A stretch of 64,000 nt of DNA, taken from Cohnella sp. GbtcB17 (GTDB lineage: Bacteria; Bacillota; Bacilli; Paenibacillales; Paenibacillaceae). Every line of letters starts with the position of its first letter. Position 1 is the stretch's first letter. Under the pieces are notes generated by a model. The model saw only the letters and a program-made list of their open reading frames with translations, searched no databases and was not told the origin of the DNA. Shown here in pieces: positions 1-8,734 of the stretch. The position numbers and the translations under genes were made by a program. Where the stretch lies: the NCBI RefSeq assembly GCF_019091135.1, contig NZ_JAGXJW010000030.1, positions 1-64,000 on the forward strand, written 5' to 3'.

Positions 1-2
1 CG

Positions 3-266
3 ATCGCGCTCGGCATCGGCGCCGGTCGCGGCTGCGACGGGCAGGTGCTCGTCTACCACGACCTGATCCGGTACGGCTCGGGCATTCGCGACAAACGGTT
101 CGTTAAAGCCTACGCGGACGTCGGCGAGACGATTCGCGGCGCCGTTTCCCAATACGTAAATGAAGTGAAGACCGGGCGATTCCCCGAGGAAGCCCATGCG
201 TTCCCGATGCAAGCGCAGCCCAAGGAAGCGCCGACCACCAAATTGTACGGAGGCGAAGCCCAATGA
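3..266 (+). CDS. panB: 3-methyl-2-oxobutanoate hydroxymethyltransferase, C-terminal part
   Basis: The gene is cut by the window start; about 87 C-terminal residues remain. The first visible stretch, IGAGRGCDGQVLVYHD, is the conserved C-terminal PanB signature near the active site of ketopantoate hydroxymethyltransferase, which makes ketopantoate from 2-oxoisovalerate and 5,10-methylenetetrahydrofolate in pantothenate and CoA synthesis. The TGA stop overlaps the ATG of panC (ATGA at 263-266), so the two are translationally coupled, and panD follows, giving the usual Firmicutes panBCD order. The upstream part, promoter and start cannot be seen. Confidence 0.93.
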   Translation: MALGIGAGRGCDGQVLVYHDLIRYGSGIRDKRFVKAYADVGETIRGAVSQYVNEVKTGRFPEEAHAFPMQAQPKEAPTTKLYGGEAQ

Positions 267-1165
267 CGGCAACTTTAACTAAGACGCCAACGGTCGTCCG
301 CACGATCGCGGAAATGCGCGACGCAGTCCGCGCCTACCGGGCGAAGGCGGGCGCAGCCGCATCCGTCGGCTTCGTCCCGACGATGGGCTTTCTGCACGAC
401 GGTCATGCGAGCCTGATCGACAGGTCCGCCCAAGACAACGGGTTGACCGTGCTCAGCATTTTCGTCAATCCGCTTCAGTTCGGTCCGAACGAAGACTTCG
501 AGCGGTATCCGCGGGACGAAGCCAGGGACCTGGACGTAGCCGCCCGTGCAGGGGCGGACATCGTCTTTATGCCGGGCGTCGCCGAGATGTATCCGACGCC
601 GGCCGCGACGCAGATTACCGTCACAGGCGTCACGGAGCGCCTGTGCGGGGCGAGCCGGCCCGGCCACTTCGACGGCGTCGGCATCGTTGTGACGAAGCTG
701 CTGAACATCGTGCAGCCCGATCGCGCGTACTTCGGCCTGAAGGACGCCCAGCCGGTCGCCGTCGTGGAACGCATGGGCGCCGAATTGAACCAACCGGTCG
801 AGATCGTCCCTTGCCCGATCGTACGGGAATCGGACGGACTGGCCATGAGCTCGCGCAACGTGTATCTGTCCGAAGACGAGCGGCGCGAAGCGCTCGTCAT
901 CTCCCGCACGCTGGCCAAGGTGCCCGCATGGATCGGCTCCGGCATGAACGCCGCGCAATTGACCTCCGCCGTGAGGGAAGGCATATCGGCTTCTCCCTTG
1001 GCGGATATCGACTACGTCGAGACGCTGACGTATCCCGGGCTGCAGCCGCCCGCGCCGGAGGCGCCGCTCTCCGCTTTGAGCGAGCGAATCATCGTCGCGG
1101 CGGCGGTCCGGTTCGGACGCACGCGCCTTATAGACAATATTCTCATTACCCAACCGGAGGCTTGA
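263..1165 (+). CDS. panC: pantothenate synthetase (pantoate-beta-alanine ligase)
   Basis: A 300-residue protein of typical length. It joins pantoate and beta-alanine with ATP in the cytoplasm to form pantothenate. The nucleotidyltransferase signature PTMGFLHDGH carries the HxGH ATP-binding motif. GLKDAQPVAVV and the KMSKS-equivalent segment AMSSRNVYL follow in the expected order. The ATG overlaps the panB stop (ATGA) and GTACGGAGGCG lies 7-15 bases before it, so this start is well supported. panD starts seven bases after the stop, so both substrate-supplying branches of the pathway (panB and panD) flank this ligase in one operon. Confidence 0.97.
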   Translation: MTATLTKTPTVVRTIAEMRDAVRAYRAKAGAAASVGFVPTMGFLHDGHASLIDRSAQDNGLTVLSIFVNPLQFGPNEDFERYPRDEARDLDVAARAGADIVFMPGVAEMYPTPAATQITVTGVTERLCGASRPGHFDGVGIVVTKLLNIVQPDRAYFGLKDAQPVAVVERMGAELNQPVEIVPCPIVRESDGLAMSSRNVYLSEDERREALVISRTLAKVPAWIGSGMNAAQLTSAVREGISASPLADIDYVETLTYPGLQPPAPEAPLSALSERIIVAAAVRFGRTRLIDNILITQPEA

Positions 1166-1171
1166 GACGCT

Positions 1172-1555
1172 ATGATGAGACAAATGATGAAGTCCAAGCT
1201 TCATAGGGCGACGGTGACCGAAGCCAACCTGAACTACGTCGGCAGCATCACGATCGACGAGGACCTGCTCGACCTGGTCGATATATTGCCGGATGAAAAA
1301 GTGCAAATCGTGAACAACAACAACGGCGCCCGCTTCGAGACATACACGATTCCTGGGCCGCGCGGCTCCGGCGTCGTCTGCCTGAACGGCGCTGCGGCAC
1401 GGCTCGTGCAGCCCGGAGACAAGGTAATCATTATCGCTTATGGCTACATGGAAAACGAAGAAGCGAAGCGGCACAAGCCGAAGGTCGCCATATTGGACGA
1501 GGGCAACCGGGTCGTTCAAATGATGGCGCAGGAGCCTCATTCGACCGTCGTCTGA
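1172..1555 (+). CDS. panD: aspartate 1-decarboxylase proenzyme
   Basis: A 127-residue pyruvoyl enzyme that decarboxylates L-aspartate to beta-alanine for PanC. The opening MMRQMMKSKLHRATVTEANL and the self-cleavage site Gly24-Ser25 (in YVGSITID) match the family, in which Ser25 becomes the pyruvoyl group. Length and the core HRATVTEANLNYVGS are normal, so the protein should self-process. The first ATG at 1172 gives the family's usual N-terminus. It is the last pan gene; a long stem-loop follows before the next gene. Confidence 0.97.
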   Translation: MMRQMMKSKLHRATVTEANLNYVGSITIDEDLLDLVDILPDEKVQIVNNNNGARFETYTIPGPRGSGVVCLNGAAARLVQPGDKVIIIAYGYMENEEAKRHKPKVAILDEGNRVVQMMAQEPHSTVV

Positions 1556-1564
1556 AGCGTATGA

Positions 1565-1620
1565 AAGGCCTCCGGCAAACGCAGAATGAGCAATACAATT
1601 CGTCTGCGACTGGGGGCCTT
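1565..1620 (+). other. two-part stem-loop after panD, possible terminator or ribosome-site hairpin
   Basis: AAGGCCTCC (1565-1573) pairs with GGGGGCCTT (1612-1620), and inside it CGCAGA pairs with TCTGCG. No T-run follows the right arm directly, though a run of eight T lies at 1637-1644, so it is a weak terminator candidate. The right arm contains the G-run that is the only ribosome-site-like sequence before the GTG at 1626, so it could instead mask that site. Confidence 0.4.
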
Positions 1621-1625
1621 CATCC

Positions 1626-2288
1626 GTGATTCAGCCTTTTTTTTCCGCCATGAACGACGTGTTGGACGAGATGATCGAACGCTATCCGAATTCGTCGCCG
1701 GACGAAAAGTTGGCGCTGGAAGAGCAATGGAACGTGTTAAAATCGATGAGTGATGATATCATTGAGTCATGGCTTGCGCTTGAGGAAAAGATGGGCGATT
1801 ACAGGCGGCGTCGTCAGGCAGACGATGCCGGCGGCTTCAAGGTCATGCCGGCGGTCCCCGCGCCGCCCGCCGAATGGCCCGCTTCCTTCGTGAAGGGCCA
1901 AGGTTACTTTAAGCTGTACATGTTCCGCGAATGCGCCTGCCAGTTCGAGCAAGTGCTCGCGCGGTACGCCGAATGGTCGCTGGCGCGCCTGTTCCTGGCG
2001 ATGAGCCGGATGCATCTGGGCGAGTTTGCCGAAGCGCACCGTCATTTCCAGCTTGTAGCGGGCACGGCCGACGAACCCAAGCTGCAGGCGATTGCCTTCA
2101 ATGCGATGGGCTGCGTACAGGCGGTTCAGGCGAATTTGGCGCAGGCCCAGCATTTTTTTCGCAAGGCGATGGAGCTCGACCCCGGCTTCGCGGACGCGAA
2201 GCACAACTTGGACGCCTGTCTAAGCGATGCCGACAGCGTACAGCTCTCCTTCGGCAGCGCCGAACTGACGGCGCTCGCGCCTGTCTGA
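1626..2288 (+). CDS. tetratricopeptide-repeat protein
   Basis: A 220-residue soluble protein between panD and dinG. The second half has TPR-like helix pairs: one around FKLYMFRECACQFEQVLARY, one around ARLFLAMSRMHLGEFAEAHRHF, and a clear repeat with the NAMGCVQAVQANLAQAQHFFRKAMELDPGFADAKHNL pattern near residues 160-198 (consensus A-F-A-P spacing). The N-terminal 60 residues are acidic and probably helical. TPR units bind partner proteins, but no partner is indicated beyond the neighbours. The start is uncertain: GTG 1626 has a weak G-rich ribosome site within a hairpin, and ATG 1650 has none. Confidence 0.75.
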   Translation: MIQPFFSAMNDVLDEMIERYPNSSPDEKLALEEQWNVLKSMSDDIIESWLALEEKMGDYRRRRQADDAGGFKVMPAVPAPPAEWPASFVKGQGYFKLYMFRECACQFEQVLARYAEWSLARLFLAMSRMHLGEFAEAHRHFQLVAGTADEPKLQAIAFNAMGCVQAVQANLAQAQHFFRKAMELDPGFADAKHNLDACLSDADSVQLSFGSAELTALAPV

Positions 2289-2335
2289 TTGCCGGGCGGC
2301 GCGGCGAAGGCGATATGCAAGAAAGGAAGTCATTC

Positions 2336-5300
2336 ATGAAATTCGCGGTTCTCGACTTTGAGACGACGGGTACGTCGTCCCAGCACGATGAAATCATCCA
2401 AATCGGCATCGCGGTCGTGGACGACACGGGCGCGGTGTCTTCCGTATATCAATCGCTCGTGAAGCCGACGCGTTCGATCCCGGCTTTCATCACGACCCTG
2501 ACGGGAATCGGGGACGCGGACGTCGCCGACGCGCCGGCCATCGAAGACGCGGTAGCCGAAATGGTGCCGCTGCTTCACGATGCCGTGCTCGTCGCGCACA
2601 ACGCGGGCTTCGACGCCGCTTTTTTGCAGGCCGCTCTCGACAAGAGCGGCTATTTGCCGTTTTCCGGCAGGGTGCTGGACACGGTCGAGCTGGCGAGACT
2701 GGTCTTCCCGTTTTTGCCTTCGTACCGGCTGACGGCGATCACGCACGGGCTCGGCATCGCGCACGACCGGCCCCACCAGGCCGACAGCGACGCGCTTGCG
2801 ACCGCCGAGGTGCTGACGGCCTGCATCGGCCGGCTGCGGGCGCTGCCGACGCTCACGCTCGAGCGGCTGTGCGAGCTCACGGACGGCGAGCGAAGCGACC
2901 TTGGCTGGCTGCTGACTTCGCTTCGCGCGGAGCGGGATACGACATGGTTCGAAGAACCTGACGGCTATCAGTACTACCGTCAGTTCGCGATGCGCATCGC
3001 CGATTGGACGGACGACGACGAAGGGCGCGAAGCCCAGCGGCTTAAGGCCGAGCGCGAGCTGTCCGGCATGCCGTTCGAGTCGTATCTGGACGCCGTCGAA
3101 GGTCGCATGAAGGAGCTCTTTCCGGGCTACGAGCCAAGAGAAGGGCAGCGTATCATGTACGACGAGGTGCATCAGGCGCTCAGCGAAGATTTGCACCTGC
3201 TCGTCGAAGCGGGCACCGGCACGGGCAAGTCGCTTGGCTACTTGCTGCCCTCCCTTTATTATGGATTAAAAGAAAATAAAAAAATCGTCGTTACGACCCA
3301 TACGATCCAGCTGCAGGAGCAGCTGCGCCAGCGCGACCTGCCGCTGCTGCAGGACGTGCTTCCGGTGCCGTTTAAGGCGGCGGTGTTCAAAGGGCGAAGC
3401 AACTATATGTGTCTGCGCAAGTTCGAGCAGCAGATGCAGACGCCGGCGTTCGCGCTGTCCCGGGAGGAGGCCGTGGCGCGCGGGCAGCTCGCCGTCTGGC
3501 TGTCGGAGACCGAGCGGGGCGAGGCGGAGGAGCTGAACCTCGGCAGCCGAGCCAAGGAGGAGTGGAACGCGGTCGCAAGCGACGCGGATTCCTGCCTGAA
3601 CCGGCAATGTCCCTGGTTCCGCAAATGCTTTTATCATCGCGCGAGGCAGGATGCGCTGAAGGCGGATCTGGTCATCACGAACCACGCGATGGTGTTCACC
3701 GACATGCGAGCGGAGCATCGGCTTCTTCCCGCCTACGACAGGCTCATCGTCGACGAAGCGCATCATATGGAAGAGGTGGCGAGCAATCATCTCGGGCGCA
3801 GAATCGGCTACGGCGCGCTTCCTTCCGCGCTCGCGAGGCTTGCGAAGGACGCGCGGACGGGGCAGCTGCCCAGCTTGATCTCGCAGCTGACCGGCACGGC
3901 CGAGAGCGCGAGCGGAACTTGGGCGGAAAAGCTGGAGGAGCTGCTGCCGCGCGTGCACGAGCTGCGGGAATCGTGGGAACAATGGACGGACAGGCTGTTC
4001 GGCTTGCTCGCTTCGGGCGCGGCCGCGGACGAGACGGGCGGTCTCAGCTACCGGCTGAAGCCCGACGCCATGCCAAGAGATTGGGAGTCGATCCGCGTAG
4101 ACGGGGACAACGTCGTGCTCCGTCTTTCGGATCTCGTGCGGCCGCTCGAGAAGCTGCTCGCCGAGATTCGCGATCGCAGCGAAGATTTCGCCCTGCAGAG
4201 CCTGTTGACCGATATGAACGGCTCGGTGAAGGAGCTGTCGAGCGTCCGAAGCGACCTGCAGTCGTTCGTTTCGATGTCCGAGACGGAGTGCGTCTATTGG
4301 ATCGAGGGGCATACCCAGTACAAGAGTCGATCACTCTGGATGTATATCGTGCCGGCGGACGTCAGCGGCCTCCTGAAGGACGGCTTGTTCGGTCAAAAGG
4401 AGAGCATCGTTCTGACGTCGGCGACGCTGACGGTGGACAAGTCGTTCCAGTACGTCAAGGAGCAGCTCGGGCTGGACGAAGCGGAGCAGCAGGGCAGATT
4501 GCGCACCGCGCAGCTCCCATCGCCGTTCAACTACCGGCAGCAAGCGCTGCTGCTCATACCGCGGGACTTCCCGTCGATCAAGGGCAGGGACGGCGAAGCC
4601 GCGTTTTTGCAGGCGCTGACGACCTCGCTCGCCGAGGTCGCGACCGAGACGCGCGGACGCATGCTCGTGCTGTTTACCTCACATAAGATGCTGAAAACGG
4701 TATACGAGCCGCTTAAGTCCGCGCTCGCTCCGGTGGACATTCAAGTGCTCGGACAGGGAATGGACGGCAGCAGCCGAAGCCGGCTGACGAACCAGTTTAT
4801 GGAACAGCCGCGCTCGGTGCTGCTCGGCACGAGCAGCTTCTGGGAAGGCGTCGATCTGCCGGGCGACGCGCTGACTTGCCTGGCGATCGTACGGCTGCCG
4901 TTTCAGCCGCCGAATCATCCGGTGACCGAGGCCAAGAGCGAGCGCTTGACGGCGCAGCGCAAAAACCCGTTCATGAAGCTGTCGCTCCCGCAGGCGGTCA
5001 TCAAATTCAAGCAAGGCTTCGGCCGGCTCGTGCGCACCGCCTCGGACAAGGGCATCGTGGTTTTGTACGATACGCGGGTCATCGATACGAGCTACGGCAA
5101 ATACTTTTTGTATTCGCTGCCCGGACCGAAGATGGAGCATCTGCCGCTGGCGGGCCTGGTGCCGCGCGTGCGGGAATGGCTGCATCCGGCGGATGCGGCG
5201 ACCGCGGAAGCCGCCGCCGATGCGGAGCGTCCGCCTTCGGCGACGCCGGCTTCGGACGCGGAGCCGGATCCGGCTGCGGCGCCCGCTTCGGGTGCGGTGC

Positions 5301-5413
5301 CGGACGCCGTACCCAACGCTTCGCAGGAGGCGCCGGCCGACAAGGCCAAGCCGAAGCGAACCCGAGCGAAAAAATCGAAGCAGGACGCCACGGAAGGAGA
5401 AGTCTCCAGTTGA
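2336..5413 (+). CDS. dinG: DinG-type DEDDh exonuclease / XPD-family DNA helicase
   Basis: A 1025-residue protein joining an N-terminal DEDDh 3'-5' exonuclease (DFETTG at residues 6-11) to an XPD/DinG superfamily 2 helicase. Helicase motifs are EAGTGTGKS (Walker A), DEAHH (Walker B), SATL and QGFGRLVRT (motif VI). Four cysteines, Cys359, Cys420, Cys425 and Cys431, have the 5- and 6-residue steps of the E. coli DinG 4Fe-4S ligands. The Staphylococcus homologue is reported to lack this cluster, so helicase activity may be retained here. The last 70 residues are an Ala/Pro/acidic then basic tail. AAGGAAGT precedes ATG 2336 at good spacing; the open frame extends further upstream (for example ATG 2315) but without a ribosome site. 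It probably acts in DNA repair. Confidence 0.93.
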   Translation: MKFAVLDFETTGTSSQHDEIIQIGIAVVDDTGAVSSVYQSLVKPTRSIPAFITTLTGIGDADVADAPAIEDAVAEMVPLLHDAVLVAHNAGFDAAFLQAALDKSGYLPFSGRVLDTVELARLVFPFLPSYRLTAITHGLGIAHDRPHQADSDALATAEVLTACIGRLRALPTLTLERLCELTDGERSDLGWLLTSLRAERDTTWFEEPDGYQYYRQFAMRIADWTDDDEGREAQRLKAERELSGMPFESYLDAVEGRMKELFPGYEPREGQRIMYDEVHQALSEDLHLLVEAGTGTGKSLGYLLPSLYYGLKENKKIVVTTHTIQLQEQLRQRDLPLLQDVLPVPFKAAVFKGRSNYMCLRKFEQQMQTPAFALSREEAVARGQLAVWLSETERGEAEELNLGSRAKEEWNAVASDADSCLNRQCPWFRKCFYHRARQDALKADLVITNHAMVFTDMRAEHRLLPAYDRLIVDEAHHMEEVASNHLGRRIGYGALPSALARLAKDARTGQLPSLISQLTGTAESASGTWAEKLEELLPRVHELRESWEQWTDRLFGLLASGAAADETGGLSYRLKPDAMPRDWESIRVDGDNVVLRLSDLVRPLEKLLAEIRDRSEDFALQSLLTDMNGSVKELSSVRSDLQSFVSMSETECVYWIEGHTQYKSRSLWMYIVPADVSGLLKDGLFGQKESIVLTSATLTVDKSFQYVKEQLGLDEAEQQGRLRTAQLPSPFNYRQQALLLIPRDFPSIKGRDGEAAFLQALTTSLAEVATETRGRMLVLFTSHKMLKTVYEPLKSALAPVDIQVLGQGMDGSSRSRLTNQFMEQPRSVLLGTSSFWEGVDLPGDALTCLAIVRLPFQPPNHPVTEAKSERLTAQRKNPFMKLSLPQAVIKFKQGFGRLVRTASDKGIVVLYDTRVIDTSYGKYFLYSLPGPKMEHLPLAGLVPRVREWLHPADAATAEAAADAERPPSATPASDAEPDPAAAPASGAVPDAVPNASQEAPADKAKPKRTRAKKSKQDATEGEVSS

Positions 5414-6096
5414 AGCAAATCAAAATATCTGAAGCGGTCGTCAGGCGCCTTCCGATCTACTTGCGCTACTTGAACGAGCTCAGCATCAGCGACGTTCAGA
5501 CGGTGTCCTCGCAGGATCTCGGAGACAAGCTCGACCTCAATCCCGCCCAAATTCGCAAGGATCTCGCCTACTTCGGCGAATTCGGCCGCAAGGGCGTCGG
5601 CTACAACGTCGGTTATCTGATCGAGAAAATTCGCCATATTCTCAATCTCGACCGTCCGATCCATGTGGCGCTCGTAGGTGCGGGGAACCTGGGTCGAGCG
5701 CTATGCAACTACAACATGTATCTTAAGGACAACATGAAGATCGTCTCGGTGTTTGACGACGATCCCGCCAAAAAAGGCGTGGCGATCGGTCATTTGACCG
5801 TCAACCCGATACAGATGCTGCCGGACGAGGTGAAGGACAAGGATATCTCGATCGGTATCATCACCGTGCCTGCCAGCGAAGCGCAGAAGGTCGCGGATCG
5901 CTTCGTCGAAGCGGGAATCCGGGCGATTCTGAATTTTGCGCCGACGGTGCTCAAGATTCCGGCGGGCATCCGTATCCACCATGCGGACTTCACGAGCGAC
6001 CTGCTAAGCCTGGCTTATTATATGGATCACGATTCGGATTCGGACGGGGCGAATGAGCCCGTGTCGTCCGACGATACAGAAGGAGCGGAACAATGA
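5410..6096 (+). CDS. rex: redox-sensing transcriptional repressor Rex
   Basis: A 228-residue DNA-binding NADH/NAD sensor. The N-terminal winged helix (about residues 1-80) includes LNPAQIRKDLAYFGEFGRKGVGY, and the Rossmann domain starts with the dinucleotide motif VGAGNLGRAL. The end of the sensor domain, HHADFTSDLLSLAYYM, is the conserved dimer-exchange helix. Rex normally represses fermentation and respiration genes when NADH is low. The start is a TTG overlapping the dinG stop (TTGA), with AAGGAGA about 9 bases upstream; the stop overlaps mtaD (ATGA). Rex is therefore translated in step with both neighbours. I found no obvious Rex operator next to it. Confidence 0.96.
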   Translation: MKQIKISEAVVRRLPIYLRYLNELSISDVQTVSSQDLGDKLDLNPAQIRKDLAYFGEFGRKGVGYNVGYLIEKIRHILNLDRPIHVALVGAGNLGRALCNYNMYLKDNMKIVSVFDDDPAKKGVAIGHLTVNPIQMLPDEVKDKDISIGIITVPASEAQKVADRFVEAGIRAILNFAPTVLKIPAGIRIHHADFTSDLLSLAYYMDHDSDSDGANEPVSSDDTEGAEQ

Positions 6097-7397
6097 AACG
6101 TTGGCTGATCGAGAACGGCATTTTCGCGGAGCTGACCGCCGAGCGGCAAATTTTCGAAGGGTGGCTCTGCGTCGAGGACGGTTATATCGCCGCATCGGGC
6201 GAGGGCGAGGCGCCGCCGGAGCTTCGCGACCAGGCGGAGGAGATCGTGAACGGAAGAGGGCTGCTGTTCATGCCGGGCCTGATCAATACGCACGGCCATG
6301 CGGCGATGTCGCTGCTGCGCGGGCTGGCTGACGATCTCGTGCTGCAGGATTGGCTTGAAAACCATATGTGGCCTATGGAAGCGAAATTTACGGGCGATGA
6401 CGTGTATTGGGGAACGTCCCTTGCCGCGGCAGAGATGATATTGAGCGGTACGACGACCTTCGTCGATATGTACGATCATATGGACAAAGTCGCCGAGGTC
6501 GTCGCCCAGGCGGGGCTGCGGGCGACGCTGACGCGCGGCGTCATCGGCCTTTGCCCGCCCGACGTCCAGACCGCGAAGCTGAACGATGCGATTCAGTTCG
6601 CGAAGGACTGGCAGGGGGCGGCGGACGGCCGCATCCAGGTGATGATGTCTCCGCATTCGCCATACACTTGTCCGCCCGACTACATCGAACGGATCGTGGC
6701 TGCCGCTCACGAACTGAATTTGCCGCTCCATACGCACATGTCCGAGACTGCTGCCGAAGTGGCGCTTAACGTCAAGCAGTATGGCGCGCGCCCGGTCGAG
6801 CACCTGGACAAGCTAGGGCTGTTCTCCCGTCCCTCGCTCGTCGCTCACGCCGTCCATCTGAACGACGACGAGGTCGCGCTGCTCGCCGAGCGCCGCGTCG
6901 CCGTCTCGCACAATCCGGTCAGCAACCTGAAGCTGGCCAGCGGCGTGGCGAGAGTACCCGAGCTGCTGCGTGCGGGCGTGACCGTGTCGCTCGGCACGGA
7001 CAGTGCGGCGAGCAACAACAATCTTGACCTGTTCGAGGAGATTCGTCTCGCGGCGCTTCTGCACAAAGGCGTGTCGGGCGATCCCACGGCCGTTCCTGCT
7101 GCAGAGGCGCTGAGGATGGGTACGCTTTACGGCGCCCGTTCGATCGGACTAGGCGACGTGACTGGCAGCCTGCGTCCGGGCTTTAAGGCAGACATTACCG
7201 CCGTCTCGATCGACAAGCCGCATTTTATGCCGCGCACCGATTATATTTCCCATCTCGTGTATTCGGCCAGCGGCGCGGACGTGGCGCACGTATGGGTCGA
7301 CGGTCGACGCATTTTGCGCGATCGCGAGCTGCTGACGCTGGACGTCGAGCGCATCCGCTTCGAAGCGCAGCGCAGCTTCGAGAGGCTGCGGGGATGA
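6093..7397 (+). CDS. mtaD: 5-methylthioadenosine/S-adenosylhomocysteine deaminase
   Basis: A 434-residue amidohydrolase of the MtaD/TRZ family. It deaminates methylthioadenosine and S-adenosylhomocysteine to the inosyl forms. Metal-site motifs are visible in order: NTHGHAAMSLLRG (HxH), HTHMSETAAEV, SHNPVSNLKLASG and LGTDSAASNNNLDLFEE (the metal-binding Asp). The ATG overlaps the rex stop. It gives an alternative exit for methylthioadenosine next to the mtn salvage genes at 17.6-25.2 kb. The exact substrate is assigned by family likeness; guanine or other aminohydrolases are the main alternative. Confidence 0.9.
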   Translation: MKRWLIENGIFAELTAERQIFEGWLCVEDGYIAASGEGEAPPELRDQAEEIVNGRGLLFMPGLINTHGHAAMSLLRGLADDLVLQDWLENHMWPMEAKFTGDDVYWGTSLAAAEMILSGTTTFVDMYDHMDKVAEVVAQAGLRATLTRGVIGLCPPDVQTAKLNDAIQFAKDWQGAADGRIQVMMSPHSPYTCPPDYIERIVAAAHELNLPLHTHMSETAAEVALNVKQYGARPVEHLDKLGLFSRPSLVAHAVHLNDDEVALLAERRVAVSHNPVSNLKLASGVARVPELLRAGVTVSLGTDSAASNNNLDLFEEIRLAALLHKGVSGDPTAVPAAEALRMGTLYGARSIGLGDVTGSLRPGFKADITAVSIDKPHFMPRTDYISHLVYSASGADVAHVWVDGRRILRDRELLTLDVERIRFEAQRSFERLRG

Positions 7398-7918
7398 CGC
7401 CGAGCCGCATCGCCGAGCGGAGGCGCCAGTCGCCGTGGACAGGCTGGCGGCTGACGCTGATCGCGCTCGGCTTTCTCGTATTCGTCGCGGTCGTATTCGT
7501 CGTTTACGTTCGCAGCGCGGATGCGGATTACCGCGGCGAAGAGCGGGCCGCTGCGGCGAAGGCGAAGCAGGAAGCGGGACTGACCGAGGTCGACAACGTA
7601 TCCAAGCACGTATGGGACGATTCGGTTTGGGTCGTCGAAGGCAAAGATGCCTCGGATACGGATTGGTTCGTATGGCTTCGCAAGGATGGCGTAGTCAAGG
7701 AAAAAGCATCGGAAGGATACGACGCCGAACGCATCCGCAGCCGATTCAACGCCGATCATCCGGGCAAAAAAATCGCGCGATTGCTGCCCGGCTGGTTCTC
7801 GGAACAGCCCGCCTGGGAAATCCGCTACTTCGACGATCCCGCTTCGAAGCGGCAAGCGATCGTTTTTTATTCGTTCAAGGACGGAAGCCTGCTGAGGACG
7901 TATAATTTGGTCTCATAG
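7394..7918 (+). CDS. TseB/YpmB-like membrane protein (DUF5590)
   Basis: A 174-residue protein with a short basic N-terminus, one membrane helix at about residues 19-41 and an extracellular domain. The core VWVVEGKDASDTDWFVWLRKDG and the end AWEIRYFDD...IVFYSFKDGSLLRTYNL resemble the cystatin-like double domain of B. subtilis YpmB/TseB, which binds PBP2A and affects wall elongation. ypmB also lies close to dinG in B. subtilis, which supports the match. The ATG overlaps the mtaD stop (ATGA), and the operon ends at the strong terminator at 7962-7992. Confidence 0.82.
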   Translation: MTPSRIAERRRQSPWTGWRLTLIALGFLVFVAVVFVVYVRSADADYRGEERAAAAKAKQEAGLTEVDNVSKHVWDDSVWVVEGKDASDTDWFVWLRKDGVVKEKASEGYDAERIRSRFNADHPGKKIARLLPGWFSEQPAWEIRYFDDPASKRQAIVFYSFKDGSLLRTYNLVS

Positions 7919-7961
7919 TTCGTTTGTTGTACAAGGTTCACCAGCATCCTATTACATCGCC

Positions 7962-7992
7962 GACCTGCGCCCTTGCCGCGCAGGTCTTTTTT
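7962..7992 (+). terminator. rho-independent terminator
   Basis: GACCTGCGC pairs perfectly with GCGCAGGTC around a 7-base loop and is followed by six T. It closes the pan/dinG/rex/mtaD/tseB-like block. Confidence 0.93.
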
Positions 7993-8074
7993 GTGATCGT
8001 ATCATTAACAAACTAAGTTGTTCGTTGGGACTAGTAAACGCAAATAACCTACCATTTACCCCGCTCACAAATAT

Positions 8075-8130
8075 TTGACACAACTTTTTAAGCAATGATA
8101 TATATTTAGTCTATCAAATTATGATATACT
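8075..8130 (+). promoter_or_regulatory. promoter region of the small membrane protein/FtsH-like operon
   Basis: This AT-rich stretch has TTGACA at 8075-8080 with TATATA at 8099-8104 (18-base spacer), and a second possible start site with an extended -10, TGATATACT (8122-8130). The 5' leader would be about 60-100 bases. Which of the two is used cannot be told from sequence. Confidence 0.6.
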
Positions 8131-8200
8131 AGCTGATGTATTGTTGATGCAGAGACGTTGCAGCCGAATTTACAACATATAAAAGGAGGCCAATGCCTAA

Positions 8201-8734
8201 ATGAAATTGCGAATCCTGCCTATAGCGACGACGGCCGCTCTGTCTGCGGCGCTGTTGTTCGGCGGTTGGTTTGCTTATCGTCATTATGGCGTGGAGCAGC
8301 CGCTCGACCGCGCGGCGACGAGCGTACAGGGCGTCGAATCGGCCAGCTCGGACATGAATGCGGACGGTGTCACGATCAAAGTGAAGCTTAGCGATACCGC
8401 GGATCTCGCGGATGTATATAGATCGGTGAAGAAAGAAGGCGCTCGCGCGATCGGCTCGAAGACGCTCACGCTCGTCGCCGAGAATTCCGATAACGAAGCG
8501 CTGGAAAAAGTGTGGCGTTCGGCTCTGTTCGACGTGGCCCAAGCGATGGACCGCAAAGAATATACCGACATTCGCGACGCGATGACGAAGCTCGAGTCGG
8601 AGACGCCGGGGCTTAGCGCGTCCACGGAGATCGACGAAGAAAACGTATATATCAGCCTGCGTCTCGCCGGCAGCGCCAAGTACGTGATTCTGCCTCGCCA
8701 GGGCGAACAGATGGGGGTGTGGCCGAATGCGTAA
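8201..8734 (+). CDS. single-pass membrane protein coupled to an FtsH-like protease
   Basis: I do not recognise this 177-residue protein. It has a membrane helix at about residues 7-26 (LPIATTAALSAALLFGGWFA), then a mainly polar domain of about 145 residues with mixed helix/strand character and no cysteine. AAAGGAGG lies 11 bases before the ATG. Its last 8 bases overlap the start of the FtsH-like gene, so the two are made together and probably meet at the membrane. It may be a partner, adaptor or substrate-presenting factor for that protease; this is inference from position only. A lipoprotein is excluded because no lipobox Cys is present. Confidence 0.7.
   Translation: MKLRILPIATTAALSAALLFGGWFAYRHYGVEQPLDRAATSVQGVESASSDMNADGVTIKVKLSDTADLADVYRSVKKEGARAIGSKTLTLVAENSDNEALEKVWRSALFDVAQAMDRKEYTDIRDAMTKLESETPGLSASTEIDEENVYISLRLAGSAKYVILPRQGEQMGVWPNA

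Noticed and set aside
1931..2335. N-terminal extension of dinG to 1931
   Set aside because: It overlaps the TPR gene, has shadow-like composition, and ATG 2336 has a good ribosome site and the family N-terminus.
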